From: Streptomyces nodosus | GTDB lineage: Bacteria > Actinomycetota > Actinomycetes > Streptomycetales > Streptomycetaceae | Assembly: GCF_008704995.1 (NCBI RefSeq) | Contig: NZ_CP023747.1 | Location: 1,116,001 to 1,180,000, forward strand | Direction of reading: 5' to 3' | DNA length: 64,000 nt | In this document: in pieces, positions 24,028-32,363 of the stretch | Position numbering within the stretch: position 1 is the first letter of the stretch | How the letters are laid out: the number at the start of each line of letters is the position of its first letter | Made by a program: the position numbers and the translations under genes | Notes under the pieces: generated by a model | What the model was told of the DNA's origin: nothing | Databases searched by the model: none | The model's input: only the letters and a program-made list of their open reading frames with translations

Positions 24028-24414
24028 ATGAGCAGCACCGTGGAGCTCACCAAGGAGAACTTCGACCAGACGGTCCAGGACAACGAATTCGTCCTGATCG
24101 ACTTCTGGGCGTCCTGGTGTGGGCCGTGCCGTCAGTTCGCCCCCGTGTACGAGAAGGCCGCGGCGGAGAACCCGGACCTGGTGTTCGGCAAGGTGGACAC
24201 CGAGGCGCAGCCCGAGCTGGCGGCGGCCTTCGGTATCCAGTCGATCCCGACGCTGATGATCGTCCGGGACCGGGTGGCGGTCTTCGCCCAGCCGGGTGCA
24301 CTGCCGCAGTCCGCTCTCGACGACGTCATCGGGCAGGCGCGGAAGCTGGACATGGACGAGGTCCGCCAGGCGGTCGCCGAGCAGCAGTCCAAGGCCGAGC
24401 AGAACGGTCACTGA
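24028..24414 (+). CDS. trxA: Thioredoxin
   Basis: A 128-aa thioredoxin from ATG 24028 with AAAGAGGGA upstream. Active site FWASWCGPCRQFAP at about residues 28-41; the cis-Pro strand SIPTLMIVRDRV near 71-82. It reduces disulfides in cytoplasmic proteins using thioredoxin reductase. The C-terminus has an extra charged helix (MDEVRQAVAEQQSKAEQ). A perfect SigR-type promoter upstream points to induction by disulfide stress, as known for trx genes in S. coelicolor. The divergent flavin disulfide reductase starts 143 bp away, but it is not a typical TrxB. Confidence 0.9.
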   Translation: MSSTVELTKENFDQTVQDNEFVLIDFWASWCGPCRQFAPVYEKAAAENPDLVFGKVDTEAQPELAAAFGIQSIPTLMIVRDRVAVFAQPGALPQSALDDVIGQARKLDMDEVRQAVAEQQSKAEQNGH

Positions 24415-24433
24415 CGTCCGGCTCGCCGGCCGC

Positions 24434-25468
24434 TCAGCTCGATTCCCGGTGGACGACGCGCGCTCCGAGCACCTGGTGCACCTCCGGTACGCCGCCGGGG
24501 TCGCGCACCACACGGTCGACCAGCTCGGCCAGATCGCGTCCGGACGGCAGTTCGATGTGGACGGTGCTCAGCCGGGGCCGCAGCAGCCGCCCCAGCATCA
24601 GGTCGTCGGCACCGACCACGGCCGTTCCCGCCGGGATGTCCACGCCGGCGTCCAGCAGGGCGCGCATCAGCAGCATCGCGTACTCGTCGTTGTAGGCGAA
24701 GACGGCGTCCAGGCCCAGGGAGCGCCAGCGCCCGGCGAGCCGGGCGGCGGCCTCCTCCTCGTAGGTCAGCGGAAGCTCGGTGACGGTCGCGCCGGTGCCC
24801 TCCAGGGCGCGCCGCACCCCCGCGAGGCGGGGCCTGGAGAAGTGCTCAAGTCCGGGTTCGCCCGGGACGACGACCCCGATGCGACGGCGTCCCCGGGCCA
24901 GCAGATGCGCCCCGGCGCTGTGTCCGACCCCGACATGGTCCAGCAGCAGCGCATGGGCGCCCTCGACGCGTTCGGGGCCCAGGGTGACGACGGCACGCGC
25001 TCCGGAGCGCTTGAGGATGTGCACTCCCCGGGGGCCCAGTCCGCCGTCGGGCACCACCACCGCGACCGGGCGCAGTTCGGCCCAGGCGCGGGCGGCCTCG
25101 TCGCCGTTCAGGCCGATGCCGCCGTACTGCACCACGGTGTAGTCGAAACGGCCGAGGGCCCACTGGAGATCGTTGAAGAACTGGCTGTGCAGCGGGCCCA
25201 CCGGGACCCGAGGCGCGGGCATGAGCACCATACGGCTGTGCCCGGCGCGCAGACTGCGGGCGGCGGCGTGCGGGACGTACCCCAACTCCTCGGCGGCCTC
25301 GTGGACACGGCGGCGCGTGGCTTCGCTGATGCGTACGGCGCTGGTGTTGTTCAGGACGTACGAGACGGTCGCGCGCGAGACTCCGGCCAGGCGTGCCACA
25401 TCGGCACTCGTCGGCACGGCGGTGGGTGCGGGCGACGAAGGTACGGGCTGTTCCGGTAAATGCACCAT
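24434..25468 (-). CDS. LacI-family transcriptional regulator
   Basis: A 344-aa protein from ATG 25468. The N-terminal HTH is SADVARLAGVSRATVSYVLN (about residues 22-41), followed by the hinge helix EELGYVPHAAARSLRAG. The periplasmic-binding-protein-like sensor domain spans about 80-335 and contains LDAVFAYNDEYAMLLMRALL and AVVGADDLMLGRLLRPRL, as usual for LacI/GalR members. The ligand is unknown; no sugar transporter or hydrolase lies beside it, so it is an orphan or acts at a distance. It converges on trx with 19 bp between stops. Confidence 0.85.
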   Translation of the reverse strand: MVHLPEQPVPSSPAPTAVPTSADVARLAGVSRATVSYVLNNTSAVRISEATRRRVHEAAEELGYVPHAAARSLRAGHSRMVLMPAPRVPVGPLHSQFFNDLQWALGRFDYTVVQYGGIGLNGDEAARAWAELRPVAVVVPDGGLGPRGVHILKRSGARAVVTLGPERVEGAHALLLDHVGVGHSAGAHLLARGRRRIGVVVPGEPGLEHFSRPRLAGVRRALEGTGATVTELPLTYEEEAAARLAGRWRSLGLDAVFAYNDEYAMLLMRALLDAGVDIPAGTAVVGADDLMLGRLLRPRLSTVHIELPSGRDLAELVDRVVRDPGGVPEVHQVLGARVVHRESS

Positions 25469-25622
25469 GACGTACGCATCTTGGCAGAACGCCCGGGGTC
25501 ACGGGCACCGGGCCCCGGCGCGTCGCCGCCCCGAGGACGCGTGCGGCCCGGGGTGGTCCGTCACCGGAATCCGCCGCCGACGCCCGGGCGGCACAAGGCC
25601 GTTGGGGCCGTACGCTGTGACC

Positions 25623-25841
25623 ATGGGCGATGCGTCGATGGTCGGTCTGCTGGGGCGTGTCACCGGTGCCGTCGGGCCCGGTCTGGTCGGCGAGGTGATC
25701 GTCCGGGTGCGTGGCGGCGCCGAGCACTTCCTGGCCCACCCCGCGCACGGCACGGGCCGTATCGAGCCGGGCACGCTGATCATGGTGGTGGAGTACCTTC
25801 CGCCGCGGACCGTGTATGTGGAGACGGTGTACGACGGTTGA
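25623..25841 (+). CDS. NfeD-like OB-fold small protein upstream of flotillin
   Basis: A 72-aa protein from ATG 25623: GRVTGAVGPGLVGEVIVRV, then GAEHFLAHPAHGTGRIEPGT and LIMVVEYLPPRTVYVE. This strand order (GxxGxV...G....A......I..GT.V.V......L.V) is that of the C-terminal OB-fold of NfeD proteins. There is no membrane helix, so it would be a short cytosolic NfeD variant. NfeD and flotillin/stomatin genes are regularly adjacent and cooperate in membrane microdomains. Here the flotillin gene starts 139 bp downstream on the same strand. The assignment rests on fold pattern and context. Confidence 0.6.
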   Translation: MGDASMVGLLGRVTGAVGPGLVGEVIVRVRGGAEHFLAHPAHGTGRIEPGTLIMVVEYLPPRTVYVETVYDG

Positions 25842-25980
25842 GCCCGCCGCCGGGCGGCCCGAGGCCGGACCCATCAGGACGGTGACAAGACGCCCGCGAC
25901 GTCTTCACCTCGGGCCTCCGCGGGCGCACACTCCCCTCGTTCGGTGCCGACCCGGCACCAGGCGGAGGGGGCGTGGACCG

Positions 25981-27468
25981 ATGGTCATGGGCGTCGTCGC
26001 GGGGGCGGCAGTTCTCGCGCTGATCCTGCTCGTCGGGATCTTCAAGCTGATGTGGCGCGTCGCTGAGCCCAACGAGGCACTGATCATCTCCGGTTCGGCA
26101 CACCGGACCGAAGGCCTCGAGGAGGGCATGGGTTTCCGCATCGTCACCGGGCGCGGCACGCTGGTGCTGCCCGGTGTGCAGGCGGTGCGCAAGCTGTCCC
26201 TCGATCTCAACGAGACCGAACTGCAGGTGGACTGCGTGACCCACCAGGGCATTCCGCTGAAGGTGCGGGGCGTGGTCATCTTCAAGGTGGGCGACGACCT
26301 GGTGTCGATCGCCAATGCCGCACGGCGCTTCCTCGACCAGCAGAAGCTGATGGCGGAGCGGGTCCACAATGTGTTCGCGGGTCATCTCCGCTCCATCGTG
26401 GGCGGTCTGACGGTCGAGGACATGATCCGGGACCGGGAGAAGCTCACCGGGCAGACCCGGGCCGCCTGCGGCACCGAGATGGAGAAGCTCGGCCTGATCG
26501 TTGACTCCCTGCAGATCCATGAGATCGAGGACCCGACGGGTTACATCCAGAACCTGGCCGCACCGCACGCCGCGGCGGTGCAGCGGGACGCGCGCATCGC
26601 GCAGGCGGAGGCCAATCGTCTCGCCACCGAGGCGGAGCAGCAGTCGTTCGCACGGATGGCGGAGGCGACCCGGGACAGCGAGATCCTCCAGGCCGGCTAT
26701 CAGGCGGAGCGCGACAAGGCGGGTGCGAAGGCGCGCCAGGCCGGTCCACTCGCGGACGCGGCGGCCCGTCAGGAGGTCGTGGTGCAGGAGACCCGCGTCG
26801 CGGAGCTCGAGGCGCACCGTCGTGAGCAGCAGCTCCAGGCGGACGTCCGCAAGCCCGCGGACGCGGCGGCCTACGAGAGGCGCACCCTGGCCGAGGCCGA
26901 GCGGGATGCGCGGATCTCGGCGGCGCAGGCCACCGCCAGGGAGACCGAGCTGGCGGCTGTGGCCGAGGCGACCCGGGTCAAGACGGCCGCGGGCGCGGAG
27001 GCGGAGGCGACCAGGACGCGGGGTGAGGCGACCGCGGCGGCGACCCGGGCCACCGGTGAGGCGGAGGCCGCCGCGGCTCGGGCGAGGGGTCTGGCCACCG
27101 CCGAGGCGGCCCGGGCCGGGGGTCTCGCGGAGGCGGAGGCCATCAAGGCCCGCGCCGGGGCGCTCGCGGAGAACCAGGAGGCCGTGATCGCCCAGCAACT
27201 CGCCGAGAAGTGGCCGGAGATCGTGCAGGCGGGCGCGTCCGCCTTCGGCAGTGTCGACAACATGGTGCTGCTCAACGGCGCCGACGGCATGGCCGAGACC
27301 TTCACCAAGGCCCTGACGATGGGCGGTACCGGTCTGGGTCTCGCGCGTCACCTGCTGTCGTCGATGAACAAGAACGGGAACGGGGCGACGGGCACCGGGG
27401 CGGCCGGCCCCGACGTGGTCCCCTCACGGCGGCCGGAGCGGATCGAGGTGGAGGAGGACGAGAGCTGA
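25981..27468 (+). CDS. Flotillin-family membrane scaffold protein
   Basis: A 495-aa protein from ATG 25981 with GGCGGAGGGGG 11-20 nt upstream. One N-terminal membrane segment (VAGAAVLALILLVGIFKLMW, about residues 5-25). The SPFH/PHB domain covers about 26-200 (VAEPNEALIISGSAHRTEG; GIPLKVRGVVIFKVGDD; LRSIVGGLTVEDMIRDREKL; LIVDSLQIHEIEDPTGYIQ). A long Ala/Glu-rich coiled coil runs from about 200 to 400, with repeating GEA and ARA units near 330-390, then a short C-terminal helix and acidic tail. Flotillins gather proteins into lipid microdomains. Its NfeD-like partner precedes it. A strong terminator follows. Confidence 0.9.
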   Translation: MVMGVVAGAAVLALILLVGIFKLMWRVAEPNEALIISGSAHRTEGLEEGMGFRIVTGRGTLVLPGVQAVRKLSLDLNETELQVDCVTHQGIPLKVRGVVIFKVGDDLVSIANAARRFLDQQKLMAERVHNVFAGHLRSIVGGLTVEDMIRDREKLTGQTRAACGTEMEKLGLIVDSLQIHEIEDPTGYIQNLAAPHAAAVQRDARIAQAEANRLATEAEQQSFARMAEATRDSEILQAGYQAERDKAGAKARQAGPLADAAARQEVVVQETRVAELEAHRREQQLQADVRKPADAAAYERRTLAEAERDARISAAQATARETELAAVAEATRVKTAAGAEAEATRTRGEATAAATRATGEAEAAAARARGLATAEAARAGGLAEAEAIKARAGALAENQEAVIAQQLAEKWPEIVQAGASAFGSVDNMVLLNGADGMAETFTKALTMGGTGLGLARHLLSSMNKNGNGATGTGAAGPDVVPSRRPERIEVEEDES

Positions 27469-27501
27469 CCCTCGGGTACCGGACGGCCGGGGCGTGGGAC
27501 G

Positions 27502-27535
27502 TCGGGCGTACGGGAGGGGGATCCCGTACGCCCGA
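27502..27535 (+). terminator. Flotillin operon terminator
   Basis: A 14-bp perfect stem, TCGGGCGTACGGGA with TCCCGTACGCCCGA, around GGGGGA, starting 34 bp after the flotillin stop. It separates this operon from the SDR gene at 27706. Confidence 0.85.
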
Positions 27536-27705
27536 AGCCGTTTCGGGGGTGCGATCGGCCGTGTCGCGCGTGATGGTGAAGGGGGGACGGACGGCCACGG
27601 TACGGTCGCCCGCGGCCGGGAGGCGGCGGCCCGGACTCGGCCCACCTCCGAACGCCCCTACGGAGTCCGGGAGTCGGCGTCTCCCACTACGGCGAAGGAA
27701 GCGCG

Positions 27706-28392
27706 ATGGACATCACTGGATCGGTGGCCCTGGTGACGGGCGCGAACCGCGGTATCGGCAGGGCCTTCGCCCGGGCGCTGCTCGACCACGGCGCGGCCAA
27801 GGTCTACGCCGCCGCGCGCGACCCGGAGAGCGTGGCCGACGCCGGCGTCACCCCGTTGCGCCTGGACGTCACCGACCCCGGGGAGATCGCGGCGGCCGTC
27901 GCCGCGGCGGACGACGTCACCGTGGTGATCAACAACGCCGGGGTGGGCGGCTGGGGCACCACGCTCCTCGAAGGCGACCTGGACGGCGCCCGGCAGGCGA
28001 TGGAGGTCAACTTCTTCGGCACCTGGGCCGTCTCCCGCGCCTTCGCCCCCGTCCTGGCACGCAACGGCGGCGGCGCCCTGGTGAACATGCTCTCGGTGGC
28101 GTCCTGGGCCGCCCGGCCCGGCTGGGCCGGCTACGCGGCCTCCAAGGCGGCCGAGTGGTCGTTGACCAACGCACTGCGCGAAGGACTGCGGGAGCAGGGC
28201 ACCCTGGTGGTCGCGGTGCACGCCGGTTTCGTGGACACGGAGCTGAGCGCCTGGACGGACGCACCGAAGATCACAGCCGCGGAGGTCGCCGAGCAGACCA
28301 TGCGCGCGCTCGCCGAAGGCCGGGGCGAGGTCCTCGCCGACGACCGCACCAGAGAGGTCAAGGCGGCCCTGGGGCGGCCGCCGGCGCCGTGA
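27706..28392 (+). CDS. SDR-family oxidoreductase
   Basis: A 228-aa classical short-chain dehydrogenase from ATG 27706 with GAAGGAAG about 5 nt upstream. Cofactor loop VALVTGANRGIGRAFARAL (about residues 7-25); LRLDVTDPGEI; VVINNAGVGGWGT (NNAG about 81-84); catalytic Ser in LVNMLSVASWAA, Tyr-Lys in YAASKAAEWSL (about 145-155); then VHAGFVDTELSAW. All catalytic residues are present. It is shorter than average (about 250) and similar to small NADP-dependent alcohol dehydrogenases. No operon partner, so the substrate cannot be inferred. Confidence 0.85.
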   Translation: MDITGSVALVTGANRGIGRAFARALLDHGAAKVYAAARDPESVADAGVTPLRLDVTDPGEIAAAVAAADDVTVVINNAGVGGWGTTLLEGDLDGARQAMEVNFFGTWAVSRAFAPVLARNGGGALVNMLSVASWAARPGWAGYAASKAAEWSLTNALREGLREQGTLVVAVHAGFVDTELSAWTDAPKITAAEVAEQTMRALAEGRGEVLADDRTREVKAALGRPPAP

Positions 28393-28432
28393 CCGGAACC
28401 GGCCGGCGGCGCCGACCTCGCCGGGGATGTCC

Positions 28433-29038
28433 TCAGGGGCCCCGCCAGATGTTGTCGAAGGCCGCCTTCTCGATGGCGCGCCGCTGCCGTACCGCCGTCA
28501 GCTCCGTCACGGCGTCGTCGACGGCCGTCAGGATCGTCACCACCTCCGTGTCGGTCTCGTCCGGCAGCCCCGCCGCGGGCGCCTCGCGGATCCCGATGGT
28601 CGAGGTGAGGGTGGCGAGCACCGGTTCGTCTGCCGCCGACCGGTCCGTGGCCTGCTGCCGGGCGGGGGAATCGACCAGCGCCGCCTCACCGGTCCAGGAC
28701 GGCAGCCAGCGGCGGCGCTGACGGGTGAAACGGCCCTCCTCCTCGAAGGCGGCCAGATAGGCGGAGGCGAGATCGCGCCCTCGGCGCCACAGCCAGTCCT
28801 CGACCGGCTCACGGGGCGTCTGCCGGACGAGTGCGGAGGCGGCCTCGCGCAGCAGCCGGTCGTCCGTCGCGGGCGGGTCGCCCGGCACCAGGAGGTCTCC
28901 GTCCAGGGTCAGGGCCCGGGCGTCCCTGAGGTCGAGCAGTTCGGCTCCGGCGAGCGCGAGGGACAGATCGCCCGGTTCGGCACGCCGGCCCGGGCCGGCG
29001 TCCAGAGCGACGATCAGCAGGTCCCGTGCGGTGGTCAT
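28433..29038 (-). CDS. GPP34 (GOLPH3-like) family protein
   Basis: A 201-aa protein from ATG 29038: TARDLLIVALDAGPGR, LSLALAGAELLDLRDARALT, DDRLLREAASALVRQTPREP, VEDWLWRRGRDLASAYLAAF, EEEGRFTRQRRRWLP. These blocks are typical of bacterial members of the GOLPH3/Vps74 family, which in eukaryotes binds phosphatidylinositol-4-phosphate on the Golgi. In Streptomyces the proteins are numerous and of unknown role. No membrane segment. It is transcribed away from the LysR gene at 29193 and shares a 154-bp intergenic region with it. Confidence 0.8.
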   Translation of the reverse strand: MTTARDLLIVALDAGPGRRAEPGDLSLALAGAELLDLRDARALTLDGDLLVPGDPPATDDRLLREAASALVRQTPREPVEDWLWRRGRDLASAYLAAFEEEGRFTRQRRRWLPSWTGEAALVDSPARQQATDRSAADEPVLATLTSTIGIREAPAAGLPDETDTEVVTILTAVDDAVTELTAVRQRRAIEKAAFDNIWRGP

Positions 29039-29192
29039 GTGCGGCTCCAGGTCTGAGGCTTCGTGCCGGTACTCGGGGGAGCGACATCACCGAGCGGTCT
29101 CCCCCCTCGCCCCCGGGGACCCGACGGTAGCGCGACCGCGTACGGTCCGACAGGGTCACTCGCCGGTGGAGGTGGCCCCCCACCGACGTAGC

Positions 29193-30131
29193 ATGACAAG
29201 CGTGGAACTGCGCCAGTTGCGGTACTTCCTCGCGGTTGCCGAAGAGCTGGACATCGGCCGGGCCGCCGAGCACCTGCTGGTCACCGGCCCTTTCCTGGCA
29301 CAGCAGCTCAAGACTCTCGAACGCGATCTCGACGTACGACTGTTCGATCGCGACCACCGTTCGATGTCCCTCTCCCCCGCCGGTGCGGCCCTGCTCCCCC
29401 AGGTCCGCGCCCTGGTGGAACGGGCCGACGATCTCCGGCTGCGGGCCGGCCGGCTCGCCCGGTCCGAGCCGGTGCGGCTCGGCCATGTCAACTGGCTGCC
29501 CCCGGACCTGACCGCACGCACCGCCGTGGCGGCCCAACTGCATGTCGACGCCAGGGTCGCGCCCTCCCACGCCCAGGCGGCCCGGGTCGCGGACGGCAGC
29601 CTCGATGTCGCCGTGTGCTGGATACGCACCGGGGACCTGGCGCGCCAGGACCTGGGGGCCCGGCTCATCGGCGCCGACCGGCTCCACGCCGTGTCCCGCG
29701 AGCGCACCGACGGCGGTCTTGAGGACGGCGGCATACCGGCCCGGGACTGCGCGGTGCTCCTCTACGAGGACACCGTCTCCCGGGCGTCCTGGAACGCCTT
29801 CGCCCGCAGGCTGTCCGAGGACACCGGCGCCCGCGCGGTCCGTGTCCCGGACGGCGGCGTCACCGATGCCGCGTTCCTCGACCAGGTCCGCCGCAGCCGC
29901 CGTCCGGTCGTCGGCTGCCCCGAGGACCGGACCGCTCCCCTCCCGCCCGGCCTGGTACGCCGCCCCCTGATCGCACCCAAGGCCTATTGGACCTGGTCCG
30001 CGGTCTGGCGGGGCGACGACGGACGCACCGCGGTACGGGCCGTCGTCGACGCCCTGGCCGCGGGGGTCGGCGACCTCGGCATCAACGCCGGGGACGCCTG
30101 GCTGCCGGACGACGACCTGTACAAGCGCTGA
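29193..30131 (+). CDS. LysR-family transcriptional regulator
   Basis: A 312-aa protein; ATG 29193 opens directly at the conserved VELRQLRYFLAVAEELDIGR. HTH residues about 5-62 (AAEHLLVTGPFLAQQLKTLE, LFDRDHRSMSLSPAGAALLP). The co-inducer domain is weakly conserved, with DGSLDVAVCWIRTGDLARQD and short strands to the end. The HTH has GPFLAQQL where most have PSLSQQI, a divergent recognition helix. LysR regulators commonly control the divergent neighbour, here the GPP34 gene 154 bp away. Ligand unknown. Confidence 0.8.
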   Translation: MTSVELRQLRYFLAVAEELDIGRAAEHLLVTGPFLAQQLKTLERDLDVRLFDRDHRSMSLSPAGAALLPQVRALVERADDLRLRAGRLARSEPVRLGHVNWLPPDLTARTAVAAQLHVDARVAPSHAQAARVADGSLDVAVCWIRTGDLARQDLGARLIGADRLHAVSRERTDGGLEDGGIPARDCAVLLYEDTVSRASWNAFARRLSEDTGARAVRVPDGGVTDAAFLDQVRRSRRPVVGCPEDRTAPLPPGLVRRPLIAPKAYWTWSAVWRGDDGRTAVRAVVDALAAGVGDLGINAGDAWLPDDDLYKR

Positions 30132-30482
30132 CGGGACCGCCCCCGCGGACGGCCGAGGCGCTCCCGACCGGCCGGACACGGGCCGGGCCGCACGGCGGAA
30201 AGAGGGCCCGTCCTCGATCCGGGCGGCTCTCCGGACCCTCCGGACCCTCCGGACCGTCCAGATCCCCAGATCCTCCAGATCCTCCGACGACGATGCGCCG
30301 GACCCGGCGGTGCACGCCCGTGCCGCACAGGAGCCGTCCCACGGACCGCGGCACGGCCCCGGCGGTGTGCGGGGTCCGGATCCGCCTCGCCGCCGGGATC
30401 GCGTCACCAGGGCCGCTGGGGATGCAGCAGCGGCGTGGGGCGCCGATCCTGGAAGAGGGACCAGACCCGCAAGGAGGCCACG
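30132..30482. other. Intergenic region with short tandem repeats
   Basis: Between the LysR gene and the small antitoxin-like gene. Apart from the 9-bp repeat array at 30229-30290 it contains no recognisable gene. The promoter of the gene at 30483 should be near its right end. Confidence 0.5.
30229..30290. repeat. Degenerate 9-bp tandem repeat array
   Basis: Three exact units CTCCGGACC (30229-30255) followed by diverged units GTCCAGATC, CCCAGATC, CTCCAGATC and CTCCGACGA. This gives about seven units, one of them 8 bp long. Non-coding; may be a slippage product or a binding-site array. Confidence 0.8.
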
Positions 30483-30656
30483 ATGTCCATGATGGACAAG
30501 CTCAAGCGGATGCTGAAGGGCCACGAGGAACAGACACCCCAGGGTGTCCAGGACAGGCCCCAGGGCGACCAGGGCGGTCGGGTCGACAAGGGCCCGGACG
30601 CGCTCCGGGAGCAGATGCGGAGCCAGCAGGACCGGGACAACCCGCCCCAGCCGTAA
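30483..30656 (+). CDS. MT0933-like antitoxin candidate, very small protein
   Basis: A 57-aa protein from ATG 30483 with a perfect AAGGAGG 5 nt upstream. The first residues, MSMMDKLKRMLKGHEEQ, match the N-terminal helix of the MT0933/Rv0909-type antitoxin family, where it reads MDKLKxMLKGHEDQ. The remainder (RPQGDQGGRVDKGPDALREQ) is hydrophilic and disordered-looking, as in that family. Such small proteins are abundant in Streptomyces and proof of antitoxin function is lacking for most. A MazF/PemK-like gene starts about 80-90 bp downstream on the same strand, which makes a pair conceivable. Confidence 0.65.
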   Translation: MSMMDKLKRMLKGHEEQTPQGVQDRPQGDQGGRVDKGPDALREQMRSQQDRDNPPQP

Positions 30657-30736
30657 CGCCGGGGACAAAGGGGGCAGTTGACGCGGTCTCACCCCGTCCC
30701 GACCCGCTCGGCGGGCGCCGGCGGTGACGTTCTAAC

Positions 30737-31219
30737 GTGATCCGGGTGACTGCCTTTACCGACTTCACCGACGAAGACGTTCCCGGCCGCTACGGCCCCT
30801 CCGCGACCACCGAGGCCGATCCCCATGACGTGGGGCCGGTGCGGACCGAGTACGCGCCCGCGCACGACGGCGACCCGGACCCCGGCGAGATCGTCTGGAC
30901 CTGGGTGCCGTTCGAGGAGAACGACGGCCGCGGCAAGGACCGCCCGGTGCTCGTGGTGGCCCGGGAGGCGGCCGGGACGCTGCTCGCCGTGCAACTGACC
31001 AGCAAGCGGCACGACGGCACACACGCCCACGGGGATCCGCGCCACTGGGTGCCGATCGGCCACGGCCCCTGGGACCGGTCGGAGCGCGACTCCTGGGTGT
31101 ACATAGAGCGCGTCATGCGGTTGCACGACGCCGGTATGCGCCGGGAGGCGTGCGCGCTGGACCGTGGCCGGTTCAATCTGGTGGTGCACCATCTCCAGGA
31201 GCGGTACGGCTGGTCCTGA
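30737..31219 (+). CDS. PemK/MazF-like toxin-domain protein
   Basis: 160 aa from GTG 30737; GTG 30746 (VTAFTDFTDEDVPG) is an equally good start, neither with a strong site. After an acidic leader, the domain reads GEIVWTWVPFEENDGRGKDR then PVLVVAREAAGTLLAVQLTS and KRHDG (about residues 49-94), and WVYIERVMRLHDAGMRR near 122-138. The GxIVWxxxPFEE...GKxRPVLVV pattern is that of PemK/MazF endoribonuclease folds. The N-terminal extension of about 45 residues is unusual for a classical MazF (about 110 aa), so it may be a derived member. The upstream small gene could be its antitoxin. Confidence 0.7.
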   Translation: MIRVTAFTDFTDEDVPGRYGPSATTEADPHDVGPVRTEYAPAHDGDPDPGEIVWTWVPFEENDGRGKDRPVLVVAREAAGTLLAVQLTSKRHDGTHAHGDPRHWVPIGHGPWDRSERDSWVYIERVMRLHDAGMRREACALDRGRFNLVVHHLQERYGWS

Positions 31220-31228
31220 GCGCCCGGG

Positions 31229-32059
31229 TCAGCGGGCGCACACCTCCCCGAAGGCGCTCAGGAACGCGCCCCGGGTGGCCGCGTCCTCAGTGCGGTCGAG
31301 GACGGCGAAGACGACCTCCTCGAAGTACCCCTGGAAACGCCCCTCGACCAGCAGTTCATGGAACGCCCCGGCCACCTGCGCCGGGGCGTTCCGGAACACC
31401 CCGCAGCCCCATGCGCCCAGCACCAGGCGCCGGTAGCCGCAGGCGGCCGCGGTCTCCAGGACCCGCTCGGCCCGGGCCACCAGGGCACCCGGCAGGGCGT
31501 CCGCGCGCTCCGGCGTGCTGCGCAGCACCACACCGGCGTTCGGCGCCGCGGCCGTCAGGAAGCCCGCCTCGTACGGTGTGCCGAGCAGGCGTCCGCGGTC
31601 GTCGCGGAAGACGGGCACGGCGGGTGAATGGATGACGCGGTCCGTGTAGAACGGGTCGCGGTGCGCCCGGTGGTGGTCGTAGAACTCCCTCGCCTCGCGC
31701 ACGCAGGCGTACAGCGCGGAGGCCCGGCACAGGGCCTCCTCCTGGGCCTGTGCGCCGTTGAGGAAGCCGCCGCCCGGGTTCCGCGCCGAGGCGAAGGTGA
31801 GGACGGCCACGGGATCACCCGAACGGCCGACCAGGCGCCGGGCCGCTTCCAGGCTGCTCTCCCCGGTGACCTCGAAGAGCGTGACGGCACGGGCCACTTC
31901 CGGTGTCCCCACCGGGTCGGGTCCGAACAGCCGGGTGCCGGCCCGGGCGGCCTCGACCGCCGCGGCGATGGTCACCGTACGTCCGTCGTCGGCGCGGTAG
32001 ACGCCCGCCTCGACGATCTCCTGGGTCCGTTGCGCGATCCCGCGCAGGCGCGCGCTCAC
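31229..32059 (-). CDS. TIGR02452 protein (microbial PARG-like, ADP-ribose glycohydrolase fold)
   Basis: A 276-aa protein. The catalytic-loop signature of bacterial poly(ADP-ribose) glycohydrolases, GGG-x6-8-QEE, is present as NPGGGFLNGAQAQEEALCR (about residues 92-110). Further family blocks: VAVLTFASARNPG before it, and RADALPGALVARAERVLETA with LVLGAWGCGVFRNAPAQVAG (macrodomain end). It should remove ADP-ribose chains from proteins or DNA. Adjacent and convergent to the MazF-like gene with 9 bp between stops. No PARP or DarT gene is visible in the window. All predicted catalytic residues (both Glu of QEE) are present. Confidence 0.8.
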   Translation of the reverse strand: MSARLRGIAQRTQEIVEAGVYRADDGRTVTIAAAVEAARAGTRLFGPDPVGTPEVARAVTLFEVTGESSLEAARRLVGRSGDPVAVLTFASARNPGGGFLNGAQAQEEALCRASALYACVREAREFYDHHRAHRDPFYTDRVIHSPAVPVFRDDRGRLLGTPYEAGFLTAAAPNAGVVLRSTPERADALPGALVARAERVLETAAACGYRRLVLGAWGCGVFRNAPAQVAGAFHELLVEGRFQGYFEEVVFAVLDRTEDAATRGAFLSAFGEVCAR

Positions 32060-32363
32060 GGCGCCACCCCCGTGGGCGCCGTGAGCGCGTCGCGCACGGC
32101 CTCTTCCGGCCCACGGCCGGTCTCCCCCGTCGTGCTCATGAACGCATGGTGAGCGATGCTGGTGCTACGCCGCAACGGAGTTTCCCGGTACCGAAAACAC
32201 CTGCTCCCGGGTGCGGGAACGGAAAGCGAGCAGTCCGAAACACACCACTGTGCACCCTTGTGCGATTCCCCCGCGAGGGTCTTGGGTGGGACGAGCGACA
32301 CCGGCCCGGGCCCCGTCCGGCCCCGGGCCGGTGACATGGTGGAACCCCCAGGAGGATCCCGAC

